NCBI GenBank assembly: GCA_052148715.1
Contig: JBKQHQ010000054.1
Span: forward strand, 1 to 64,000
Source: JBKQHQ01 sp052148715
Lineage (GTDB): Bacteria > Pseudomonadota > Alphaproteobacteria > Rhizobiales > Xanthobacteraceae
Direction: 5' to 3'
Length of the DNA stretch: 64,000 nucleotides
The translations under genes were made by a program, and so were the position numbers. The notes below the pieces were generated by a model. It saw nothing but the letters and a program-made list of their open reading frames with translations. It was not told the origin of the DNA and ran no database searches. The first letter of the stretch is position 1. The number at the start of each line of letters is the position of its first letter. Positions 7,793 to 15,078 of this stretch are shown here, piece after piece.

Positions 7793-8149
7793 TCAATTCA
7801 CGTGCTGCGGGCCGAAGGCATTGGCGTTAAAGATGTTGCCCTCCCATACCCGGGGCGGGCCTCCGGCCCACTCGGGCCGCCGGCCCAAGTGCTGCATCGG
7901 CGCAGTGCGGATGACCGTGGCGACCGGGGCCTCGACCGGGGCAACCGGCACTCGCCGGCTGCGGCCATCAATACCGACGCGTCGGGTGAGTTCCGGCGTC
8001 TCGCCCATGAGGATCATCGCCGCCCGCAGGCTCGCGACCGGCGGTATCGAGCAGCCAAGCATTTGAGCCAGCGAGTTATTGCTCGCCTGGGGGGCAAGCT
8101 TTATCGCCCGCCAGATTTTGCGTTGTAGATTGGAGAGAACTGGCTCCAT
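7793..8149 (-). CDS. Helix-turn-helix-like protein, 118 residues
   Basis: The N-terminal 60 residues read like a winged helix domain (IWRAIKLAPQASNNSLAQML, then a second helix and a basic wing with GIDGRSRRV). The C-terminal part is Pro/Gly-rich and probably disordered. An AGGAGGG ribosome binding site lies 6 bases before ATG 8149, so this start is well supported. It may regulate the element's leftward genes. No named family recognised. Confidence 0.55.
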   Translation of the reverse strand: MEPVLSNLQRKIWRAIKLAPQASNNSLAQMLGCSIPPVASLRAAMILMGETPELTRRVGIDGRSRRVPVAPVEAPVATVIRTAPMQHLGRRPEWAGGPPRVWEGNIFNANAFGPQHVN

Positions 8150-8552
8150 TGAGCCCTCCTATGTGGAGGGCGACGCAAGCGGCTCTTGACTGATTTGGTG
8201 CGTGCGCATAGCTGTGATCCACATCCAAGATGGTCGATCTGTCAACGTCGATCGCGGTGTTGCTGAAATCAGCCGGCGGTGAAATCAGCTTTGGCGTCGC
8301 CTGTAAATCGCCTATGAGCTGGATCGTGGCGACGTAGGCGCCGCTCCGCCAGACTTTCAGTATCGGCGCGAAGTAAGTCTCGATTACGCGGTGGAGCGCC
8401 GGCAAATCGTCGCTATTCTCAAATACGCGCCAAGCTTGGACCAGTGCATCGTAGGCACGCTGCTCAGCCTCCGTGCCGATCAGCCGCCGGCACAGCTCAC
8501 GGATTGTAAGCCAAGGCGCGGCGGTGCTAGTTTGGTCCGATGCAGACGCCAC
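8076..8552 (-). CDS. Hypothetical protein, 158 residues
   Basis: This frame begins at GTG 8552 just downstream of the integrase gene. The first 95 residues look like a compact helical domain (TIRELCRRLIGTEAEQRAYD and following). The last 25 residues overlap the start of the HTH-like gene by 74 bases in another frame. Because that second start has a strong ribosome site, the tail of this protein may be read-through after a frameshift rather than native sequence. Family unknown. Confidence 0.5.
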   Translation of the reverse strand: MASASDQTSTAAPWLTIRELCRRLIGTEAEQRAYDALVQAWRVFENSDDLPALHRVIETYFAPILKVWRSGAYVATIQLIGDLQATPKLISPPADFSNTAIDVDRSTILDVDHSYAHAPNQSRAACVALHIGGLNGASSLQSTTQNLAGDKACPPGEQ

Positions 8553-8626
8553 GGCATCCCCCGTTGCGTTTCGCTAGGCCGGTCCCTCTATGGTGTTGCA
8601 AGCGCCATGGGGCCGGCCGCCCCTCA

Positions 8627-9883
8627 TCAGGCGACGAAGGGTATCACCTTCGAGCCGGCGCCGGCAGTGCAGTGCCGGCCCCACACGTCCATCATCTTGC
8701 GCCGCTGGTCGAGTAGGTCACCGCGCTGATATGCATCGACAACCTTGTTGATCCTGCCGTCCTCGCGCTTGGCGTGACCAAGGGCTTTCTCGATCAACAA
8801 ACGCTGGAAGCCTTGCGCGGTGGCCCAATCGTCAAAGCTGGAGCGCATGCCGTGCACGGTCGCCACGTCGGCGCCGTAGCCCAGGTCTTTGAGCAAGTCG
8901 CGCATCTCACCCTCGCTCAAGCCAGCGTCATCGAAGCGGCCCGGGAAGACGAAGGGCGAGCCCTCCAGCCGCCGCACCCGGTTGAGCACCTCGAGGGCGG
9001 CCGGCGACAACGGCACTCGTAGCCCGGCGCGGGCGCCGCGCTCGCCCTTCATGCGCGCCTGCGGTATCGACCACACCCGTTGCCCGATGTTGAATTCCGA
9101 CCACTTGGCGCCGGAGACGCCTTCGGCCGCGAGCCCGGCTATCGCTTCGGTGCGCACCGCGCAGAGGATCAACAGCTCAAGGGCGCCCGCCGCGACCTCA
9201 TCCCGGGTCTGCAGCTTGGCCATGAGCACGGGTATCTGATCGTAGGGCAGCGCGGCGAAATGCCGGACCTGATGCAGCTTTGCCGGCGCCGCCAAGAGCT
9301 GTTGCAGGTGCCCACGCCAGCGCGCCGGGTTTTCACCCTGCCGGTACCCCTTGGCCTTCGCCCAATCGAGCACGCACTCGATCCGGTTTTGCAGCCGCTT
9401 CGCGGTCGGGTTTCGCGTCGTCCAAAGCACCTTGAGCGCGCCGAGCACGTGCTCGGTTGTCAGCTCGGCGACCGGCACCGCATGCAAGGGCTTGGCGTGG
9501 ACGCTGAGCGCGTGCCGCGTCTGTTGGGCATGCTTCCTGCTCCACGTCGCCTCGTGCGTCTCTACGTAGCCCAGGGCGCAATCCTCGAAGGTCTTGACCG
9601 CGCCCGGCTCGCTGGCGCCGACCGTCATCGGGTCTATGCCGGCGCGGCGCATCTTGCCCAAGGTGATCACCGCAATGCGGGCGTCATCAAGCGACACGTC
9701 GCGGTAGGCGCCGAGCCCCTTCTCCGGCCGTTTGCCGCCGAAAGAGTATCTGTAAATCCAACTGATCGCGCCGCCGTCGAATTGCAAATAGAGCCCGTTG
9801 CCGTCGCCGACCACGCCTTGATGTTTGCCACGGATCAGTGCTTCAATCTTGCTGAACGTCAGCTTGCCTTTGGCCCTTGCCAC
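8627..9883 (-). CDS. Tyrosine recombinase (integrase)
   Basis: This 418-residue phage-type integrase has an N-terminal DUF4102-like arm-binding region (GNGLYLQFDGGAISWIYRYS near residue 25) and a core-binding domain. The C-terminal catalytic domain has the first Arg in the LCAVRTEAIAG segment, an HGMRSSF box and an ALGHAKRED stretch close to the end. GTG 9883 is chosen because GGAGG lies 7 bases upstream; an earlier GTG at 9925 lacks such a site. It would integrate and excise the element through the flanking repeats. It reads inward from the right end. Confidence 0.9.
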   Translation of the reverse strand: MARAKGKLTFSKIEALIRGKHQGVVGDGNGLYLQFDGGAISWIYRYSFGGKRPEKGLGAYRDVSLDDARIAVITLGKMRRAGIDPMTVGASEPGAVKTFEDCALGYVETHEATWSRKHAQQTRHALSVHAKPLHAVPVAELTTEHVLGALKVLWTTRNPTAKRLQNRIECVLDWAKAKGYRQGENPARWRGHLQQLLAAPAKLHQVRHFAALPYDQIPVLMAKLQTRDEVAAGALELLILCAVRTEAIAGLAAEGVSGAKWSEFNIGQRVWSIPQARMKGERGARAGLRVPLSPAALEVLNRVRRLEGSPFVFPGRFDDAGLSEGEMRDLLKDLGYGADVATVHGMRSSFDDWATAQGFQRLLIEKALGHAKREDGRINKVVDAYQRGDLLDQRRKMMDVWGRHCTAGAGSKVIPFVA

Positions 9884-9906
9884 TTTTAGTCCTCCGGGTT
9901 GGCGAC

Positions 9907-10039
9907 CGGTCACCCGCCACTTCACCCGCCAACTGCATGCGCGGCGAAAGTCAAAAGGTTACCGGCTGTTGAGGCAAATATGGCAGCAAGCGGATGGAAT
10001 TTCAAAGGCTTGGCAAGGCTTGGCAAGCTTTAGCGGGAC
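9907..10039 (+). repeat. Candidate right attachment region (attR)
   Basis: Just upstream of the integrase start lies the CACCCGCCAC-TTCACCCGCCAA block (about 9907-9932). Further out is a GGCTTGGCAA tandem that includes the 15-bp TTGGCAAGGCTTGGC core (10010-10024). Both match the left end in the same orientation. The CACCCGCCA pair may be arm-type integrase sites. Confidence 0.55.
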
Positions 10040-10486
10040 TAAGCCCAGGGGAGAGGTCGCCGTCCGAGCGCCAGCGAGGATGGCGGGTGAGGGGCGCCCT
10101 CCACAGGCTCAGACTCGCGGAGAGTCCCCCTCACCCGGAAGATCCGCGGTCCAGCGCAGCGATATCGAGGCCGCCCCGCCCTGCGGTGCGCCTCTTTAAT
10201 CGATCGGTAATCCCGATCGGGCAGCTTGCCGGGATCGGGGGGGTGTCCCAACGCTCGTGATCGAGGCTTGCGCGGTGGGCGGGCGTCGGATACCTTCCGG
10301 CATCATTTATCGGTCGACATGCACGTCTTGACGGTGGGCTTGGCCTGCGGTTCGGAGACGGCTTCGTCGAGCGGTCCTGAGCGCCGGAGCTTCGGCTTTT
10401 CCACTTTGGCATCAGAGGTCCGGCCGGCCTGGTACCTTTGGTTAGACCGCACGGTTTCGCGGGAGAAACGCGTCACGGGGGACGGG
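10040..10486. other. Intergenic stretch after the integrative element
   Basis: There is no convincing gene. The first part (10047-10140) reads like a degenerate GGGGAGAGG...GGGTGAGGGG...CCCCTCACCC intergenic palindrome. A second inverted sequence with CCCGATC and GATCGGG lies at about 10208-10238. The rest is the leader of the TPR gene, with GGGGACGGG before its ATG. Confidence 0.5.
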
Positions 10487-11407
10487 ATGCTCTGGGTCGC
10501 TATTGCGGTGTCGCTTTCGGCCGCGCCGGTAACGAGCGCGAGCCATCGCGACCATGAAGACTGCCAGCAATCCGCCGACCCCGACCGGGGCATTGCGGGC
10601 TGCACGCACATCATCGAGGCGCGAGGCGAAGCCGCCCGCAGCCGGACCATCGCCTATTACAACCGGGGCAACGCCCATTACGCCAAGGGCGACTACGACC
10701 GCGCCATCGCCGACTACACCGAGGCGATCTGGCTCGATCCGACCTCCCCGCTGGTCTTCAACAACCGCGGCAAGGCGTATCTCGGCGAGGGCGACCTCGA
10801 CCGCGCCATCGCCGACTATGACGAGGCGATCCGGCTCGATCCGCTATCCGCCAACCCGTTCAACAACCGCGGCAAGGCCTATCTCGGCAAGGGCGACTAC
10901 GGCCGCGCCATCGCGGACTACACCGAGGTCATCCGCCTCGATCCCAAGAACGCGGACGGCTATCGCCTGCGCGGCATCGCCCACCTCTACGGCGGCACGC
11001 CGGCCGCGGCCCTGGCCGATGTCAGCCAGGCGAGCGAGGTCGATCCGAAGGACGGCTATAACGCGCTGTGGCTCGACATCGTCGGCCGACGCAACCATAT
11101 CCCGAGCCGCCTGTCGCAGACGAGCGCGAAACTCGACATGACGGCGTGGCCGGCGCCGGTCATCCGCATGTTCCTCGGTCAGATGACGCCGGCCGGCGTG
11201 CTCGCCGCCGCCGACGATCCGGACCCCAGCAAGAAAAAGGGCCGGCTCTGCGAGGCCAGTTTCTACGGCGGAGAACTGGCGCTACTGACGAGCGCGCGGG
11301 ACGAGGTGACCCGCCTGTTGCAGACCGCCGCCAGCGACTGCCCAAAAAACTTCGACGAGTGGGGCGCCGCCAACGTCGAGCTCAAGGCGCTCGGCGTCAC
11401 GCGGTAG
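10487..11407 (+). CDS. Secreted TPR-repeat protein
   Basis: This 306-residue protein starts with a short hydrophobic signal-like segment (MLWVAIAVSLSAAPVTSAS). At least three near-identical 34-residue TPR units follow, each ending in GDYDRAIADYTEAI-type helices. The C-terminal 110 residues contain an MTAWPAPVIRMFLG block and a CEASFYGGELALL...CPKNF...ELKALG block. These also occur in the TPR protein at 23895-25151 and resemble the C-terminal solenoid of the lipoprotein NlpI. It is probably periplasmic and a scaffold for protein contacts. ATG 10487 is preferred over the longer open frame because the signal sequence starts there. Confidence 0.75.
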   Translation: MLWVAIAVSLSAAPVTSASHRDHEDCQQSADPDRGIAGCTHIIEARGEAARSRTIAYYNRGNAHYAKGDYDRAIADYTEAIWLDPTSPLVFNNRGKAYLGEGDLDRAIADYDEAIRLDPLSANPFNNRGKAYLGKGDYGRAIADYTEVIRLDPKNADGYRLRGIAHLYGGTPAAALADVSQASEVDPKDGYNALWLDIVGRRNHIPSRLSQTSAKLDMTAWPAPVIRMFLGQMTPAGVLAAADDPDPSKKKGRLCEASFYGGELALLTSARDEVTRLLQTAASDCPKNFDEWGAANVELKALGVTR

Positions 11408-11429
11408 GCCTGCTCAGCGGGCGACGACG

Positions 11430-11524
11430 GATTCCTCCCCTGAAAGGGGGAGGTTAGGAGGGGGTCGCGTGCCACATATGGTGGCCGCACGATGCGGAGA
11501 GCGATCCCCACCCCGACCCTCCCC
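11430..11524. repeat. Intergenic palindrome interrupted by the IS
   Basis: The left arm (CCTCCCCTGAAAGGGGGAGG and following) pairs with CCCCACCCCGACCCTCCCC just before the insertion sequence. The remaining GGGAGGGAG of the right arm lies beyond the IS at 13355 onward. The IS therefore landed inside the hairpin of a dispersed palindromic repeat. Confidence 0.6.
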
Positions 11525-11599
11525 TTTTCAAGGGCGATTATCCTGGGCTTGACAGTATACCTGCGCGGGTATATTCGCCGGTTTCGACAGGCCGGCGCG

Positions 11600-12226
11600 C
11601 TACTTTTCGGGGCAATCATAGTCTGCGCAATTATGTGTAGTCCGGTAAGCGAAGCTGATGTGCCCCTTCCCTTCGATATCGGCATTCAGTCTTTGCGACA
11701 ATTGAGTCTGCCATTTGATAGGCGGGGAATTGATCACGTCTTCGTACGTCACCAGGGCGACGTAATCGAAAGTTTTTCGCCCAAGACTGATGTCCAACAA
11801 ATCGGTAAATGGAACTTCTCCGAACTGCAAAGTGATGTTTTGTCCCGGTCCCAAGACCATGGGTTCGGAGACGGGATGTCTTACTTTAGTAAGTGCGTCG
11901 AAAGGTTCTGCTGTGGATGGGGAAACTACTTGCTTATCAATGAAGAGTTTGCGCGCCCAGGTTTTCCCGCTGTTCGTCACTTTCAGCGAAATAGCATAGC
12001 GATTGGGCGCATCACCAGGAGGATAGGAAATGACCTGTATTTCGAGATAGACGTAGGCGCGATTCTCCCGCTTTTCGGTATCATCGGCAGTAAGCCACTG
12101 ATTGCGCGCATAATAAGCAGCGCCGATCGTGCCGGCGGCAGTCAATACCACAAAAACAAATATGGCATATTCCAGCCAATGTTTGTCCTCTTGGGGTTTT
12201 CGAGTTTGGTCTTCGGCATCTGGCAT
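11600..12226 (-). CDS. IS passenger: one-helix membrane protein of unknown function
   Basis: This 208-residue protein has a charged N-terminus, one membrane segment (about residues 20-42, WLEYAIFVFVVLTAAGTIGA) and a roughly 160-residue outer domain rich in beta strands. It resembles an Ig-like or cohesin-like sandwich (YAISLKVTNSGKTWARKLFI). It lies inside the inverted repeats of the IS, downstream of and in the same direction as the transposase, so it moves with the element. I know no function. ATG 12226 is chosen; an upstream TTG at 12247 is possible. Confidence 0.7.
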   Translation of the reverse strand: MPDAEDQTRKPQEDKHWLEYAIFVFVVLTAAGTIGAAYYARNQWLTADDTEKRENRAYVYLEIQVISYPPGDAPNRYAISLKVTNSGKTWARKLFIDKQVVSPSTAEPFDALTKVRHPVSEPMVLGPGQNITLQFGEVPFTDLLDISLGRKTFDYVALVTYEDVINSPPIKWQTQLSQRLNADIEGKGHISFAYRTTHNCADYDCPEK

Positions 12227-12373
12227 GGCATGTTTACCGCAAGGCAACGCGGTCCATTTTTCCTCTTTGGATGTGCTATTTTTTTACTCTTTGGTTGGAT
12301 TATTTGTGTTTATTCCGATGTGTTTGCTTCTCTCGCTGAGAACGCCTCCGATTTCTTCGGTATTTCTGGCGTC

Positions 12374-13276
12374 TCAGCAACGACCTATGGCCGCACCGAA
12401 AATGTCGGGGTTGTCGCGATTGTTGTAGCGGAACTCGAATTCCGCGACGTAGAGCGGCAAGTACTTGCGGCTGACCTTGTGAAAGCTGCCCATGATCCCG
12501 CGCTTCAGCAGCGACCAGAAGCCGTCGATCGTATTGGTATGCACCACGCCATCAACGTAACGGCCGCTCGAATGTCGAACGAAGCGGTGCTCGTATGCGT
12601 CTTTCAGCTTCCGATAGCCGGCATGCTCATCGGTGGCGATCAGGCTCACTTGCGGTATTACGGCCTGCCGCACGAAGCTGTCCAGTGTTTCGGTATCAGT
12701 GTTGTCGATTACGCGAGCAACGACCGTGCCTTTCTTGCGGCTCAATGCGCCGACGACGATGAATTTGCCCGTAGTGCCGACGGCGTCCTTGATTTTCTTG
12801 TCCCAATGCCGGTTCTTGTTCTTGCCGCCGATGTAGGTTTCATCGACCTCAACAATACCCATCAGCCTGCGGAACTCGGGATCAGCGAGCCCGGCGCGAA
12901 CGCGATGGCACATGTAGTGCGCGGTCTGATACGAGCCAAAACCCATCATGCGATGGATTTGCAAGGCGGCAATCCCCTTCTTGCTGGTCAGCATGAAGTA
13001 AATGACCTTGAACCACTTCTTGAGGCCGATATTCGTGTTCTCGAAGATCGTTCCGACCAGCACCGAAAACCGATAGCCGCGCTTCTCGCACTGCTGGCAC
13101 TGCCAGTTGAAGGGGCGGGTTTTCAACTCATAGACCTTGTCATTCCCGCAGCGTGGGCAAACCGCCCCTTGGGGCCAGCGGCGGCTGACCAGATACTCTT
13201 TGCAGGCAGCATCGGTCGGAAACAGCCCCTCGAACTGCGGGATTGTCATTTGCCGGGTGAACTTGATCTGGCCCAT
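12374..13276 (-). CDS. IS1595-family transposase
   Basis: This 300-residue protein has an N-terminal zinc ribbon (Cys 40, 43, 60, 63) and an ISXO2-like DDE catalytic domain. Candidate catalytic residues are Asp 145 in VEVDETYIGG, Asp 216 in LIATDEHAG and Asn 248 in HTNTIDGFWS, where this family often has Asn. The frame is intact, so the element may be active. ATG 13276 follows GGAG with 8-base spacing; the longer open frame would start outside the IS end. Confidence 0.93.
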   Translation of the reverse strand: MGQIKFTRQMTIPQFEGLFPTDAACKEYLVSRRWPQGAVCPRCGNDKVYELKTRPFNWQCQQCEKRGYRFSVLVGTIFENTNIGLKKWFKVIYFMLTSKKGIAALQIHRMMGFGSYQTAHYMCHRVRAGLADPEFRRLMGIVEVDETYIGGKNKNRHWDKKIKDAVGTTGKFIVVGALSRKKGTVVARVIDNTDTETLDSFVRQAVIPQVSLIATDEHAGYRKLKDAYEHRFVRHSSGRYVDGVVHTNTIDGFWSLLKRGIMGSFHKVSRKYLPLYVAEFEFRYNNRDNPDIFGAAIGRC

Positions 13277-13301
13277 AGGAGTGCTCCAGGTGTCTAAGAG
13301 C

Positions 13302-13330
13302 ACCTTACCCAACCCTAGCGGCACTGTCAA
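13302..13330 (-). promoter_or_regulatory. Transposase promoter with -35 inside the IS end
   Basis: On the transposase strand, TTGACA (13325-13330) lies within the terminal inverted repeat. A 17-base spacer separates it from TAAGGT (13302-13307), a fair -10 hexamer. The expected start of transcription is about 20 bases before the ATG. The other end of the IS carries the same TTGACA facing inward. Confidence 0.5.
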
Positions 13331-13402
13331 GCCCCGGATAATCGCCTTTTCAAGGGGAGGGAGCGAGAGGCGGTTCAACTTCATCGAAACACCGAAACCT
13401 GC

Positions 13403-14908
13403 TCAGCGGGCGACGAAATAGAAATCCTCGCGGCCGGGCAGGGCGCCGTAGGTGTAGGGCTCTTGGCGGTTGTCGGTCGCCTCCATCACGTCGTCGTGCA
13501 GCAGGCGAAACAGCTTGTTGATCTCGAGTCCCGGGTCCTTGAGACGCTTCACCAGCGCGGCGGTGAAGGGGCTGTTCTGCCCGTCGCCGTCGAGCGCGAC
13601 CTGTCCGTCCCGCGCCGCATAGGCGACGAGCGTGCCGGCGCCGGGCTCGATCCGGGCGAGGCCGCGGCCGATCGAGCGCGCCGCGACGGTGCGGCGGATC
13701 TGGCGCGCAAAGGGGTTTTCGCGGCAGGCGTCGAGCAGCACCAGACGCAGCTTGTGCGCGCCCTCCACCGCGCCGAGCACCTGGTCGAGCGACACCGCCT
13801 CGAATTGCGCGTCACGATCCGAGATCAGCCGGGCATCGACCGGGATCAGATAGTTGACGCCGCCGATCTCGATGCCGTGGCCGGCGAAATAGATCACCGC
13901 CCAGTCGGCCTTCTCGGCGTCGGCCGCAAAGCGGCGCAAGGCGTCGACGAGCTGGTCGCGCGGCAGGTCGTCGGCCAGCGTGACGGTGAACCCGACGCTG
14001 CGCAGCGCCTCGGCCAAGGCCTGCGCGTCGCGGCGCGGATTGGGGAGCGCCGGCACGGCCGTGTAGCTCGAATTGCCGATGACGAGCGCGACCCGGCGGC
14101 CGAGCTCGCCTAAGGGCGCGGCCGAGGGTCCGGTGGGCGCGGCCGAGGTGAGCGTCGTGGTCTGCGGCCCGGAGAGCGCGGCGAGCCGCGCCCGCGCGGT
14201 CTCATGCGCGCTTTGCCCGACGGAGGAATAGGGCGCGGCCGGCAGCGACAGAGCCATCTCGAAGTCGGCCCGGGCGCGCTCGCGATCGCCCTTCTTTTCC
14301 AGAACCAGGCCGCGGAAGGTGAAGGCGGGCGTGTGCTGCGGGTCGATGGCGATCGCCTCGTTCAAGTCGGCGAGCGCGCGGTCGAGCTCGCCCTTGCGCA
14401 GATAGGCATCGCCGCGGTTGCAGTAGCCGGCCGCAAACTTCAGATAAAGACGGATGAACTCGCTCAAATCGGCGATGGCGTGGTCGAGGTCGCCCTTCTG
14501 CAGGTAGCCGAAGCCGCGGTTGTTGAGCGCGTTGCCGTTTTTTGGATCGAGCTTGAGCGCCGCGTTGCAGTCGGCGATGGCGCGGTCGTGCGCTCCCTTG
14601 GCGTTGTAGTCCGCGCAGCGGTTGATGTAGGCGATGGCGGAGCTGGGATTGAGCTTGATCGCCTCATCATAGTCGGCGATGGCGCGGTCATAATCGCCCT
14701 TGCGCTTGTAGGCGACGCCGCGGTTGCTGAACGCGGTCGCGAGCGCCGGCCCCTTCAGCGCATTCGATGCGATCAGCCGGCTGCACGCCGCGATCGTCTC
14801 ATCGCCGCCCCCCGACCTCGCACAGTCGCTCCCGTCGTCGGCCGCCGCCGGCGGCACGAGCGAACCCAGCAATATCGGCACGGCAATAACCCATAGGCGA
14901 CGCGGCAT
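13403..14908 (-). CDS. Secreted TPR-metacaspase (peptidase C14 family)
   Basis: This 501-residue protein begins with a signal peptide (about 1-24). Four to five TPR units follow (about 55-225), then a caspase-like domain (about 270-500). The catalytic dyad is visible: His 344 in YFAGHGIEIGG and Cys 395 in LLDACRENPF. The domain begins with RVALVIGNSSY, typical of bacterial caspase homologs. It is probably exported and cleaves after basic or other residues; substrates are unknown. ATG 14908 is chosen because GGGAGG precedes it and the signal peptide starts there, although the frame is open upstream. Confidence 0.87.
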   Translation of the reverse strand: MPRRLWVIAVPILLGSLVPPAAADDGSDCARSGGGDETIAACSRLIASNALKGPALATAFSNRGVAYKRKGDYDRAIADYDEAIKLNPSSAIAYINRCADYNAKGAHDRAIADCNAALKLDPKNGNALNNRGFGYLQKGDLDHAIADLSEFIRLYLKFAAGYCNRGDAYLRKGELDRALADLNEAIAIDPQHTPAFTFRGLVLEKKGDRERARADFEMALSLPAAPYSSVGQSAHETARARLAALSGPQTTTLTSAAPTGPSAAPLGELGRRVALVIGNSSYTAVPALPNPRRDAQALAEALRSVGFTVTLADDLPRDQLVDALRRFAADAEKADWAVIYFAGHGIEIGGVNYLIPVDARLISDRDAQFEAVSLDQVLGAVEGAHKLRLVLLDACRENPFARQIRRTVAARSIGRGLARIEPGAGTLVAYAARDGQVALDGDGQNSPFTAALVKRLKDPGLEINKLFRLLHDDVMEATDNRQEPYTYGALPGREDFYFVAR

Positions 14909-15078
14909 GGCTCCCCTCCCAGAATCGATAAGTCGGTAGCCTTTTGCCACGCCGCCGAGGGGGCCGGAAAGTGAGCCACGACACACCCGCGAACGCCGCC
15001 ACCCCCGGGTGCCGAGGAAGCGATGACGGCGGCCCGTCACGGCGTCGATGACGTCGATCACCTCATGACCGGGAATGG

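Larger units (their letters stand above)
4356..10024. mobile_element. Small integrative element (about 5.6 kb) with integrase, TOPRIM protein and cargo
   Basis: The segment has a tyrosine integrase at its right end, a chain of small leftward genes (several Cys-rich or HTH-like), a TOPRIM protein, and one rightward membrane-protein gene at its left end. Two pairs of direct repeats bracket it: a CACCCGCCA-rich pair (about 4356-4381 and 9907-9932) and an exact 15-bp TTGGCAAGGCTTGGC pair (4392-4406 and 10010-10024). The flanks are ordinary GC-rich host genes, while parts of the element are lower in GC. No structural, terminase or conjugation genes are visible, so it looks like a phage-satellite-like or otherwise non-autonomous island. 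Exact ends are inferred from the repeats. Confidence 0.7.
11533..13346 (-). mobile_element. IS1595-family insertion sequence with passenger gene
   Basis: The element is 1814 bp. Its terminal inverted repeats read GGCGATTATCC(T/G)GGGCTTGACAGT, with one or two mismatches between ends. It is flanked by an exact 8-bp target duplication, TTTTCAAG (11525-11532 and 13347-13354), the length typical for IS1595. It carries the transposase gene and, downstream in the same direction, an unrelated membrane-protein gene. Passenger genes are known in some IS1595 subgroups. Clean ends and an exact duplication suggest a fairly recent insertion. Confidence 0.92.

Noticed and set aside
11492..13297. 601-codon rightward frame across the IS
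   Set aside because: It runs through both IS ends and is antisense to the transposase and passenger genes, which have clear motifs.
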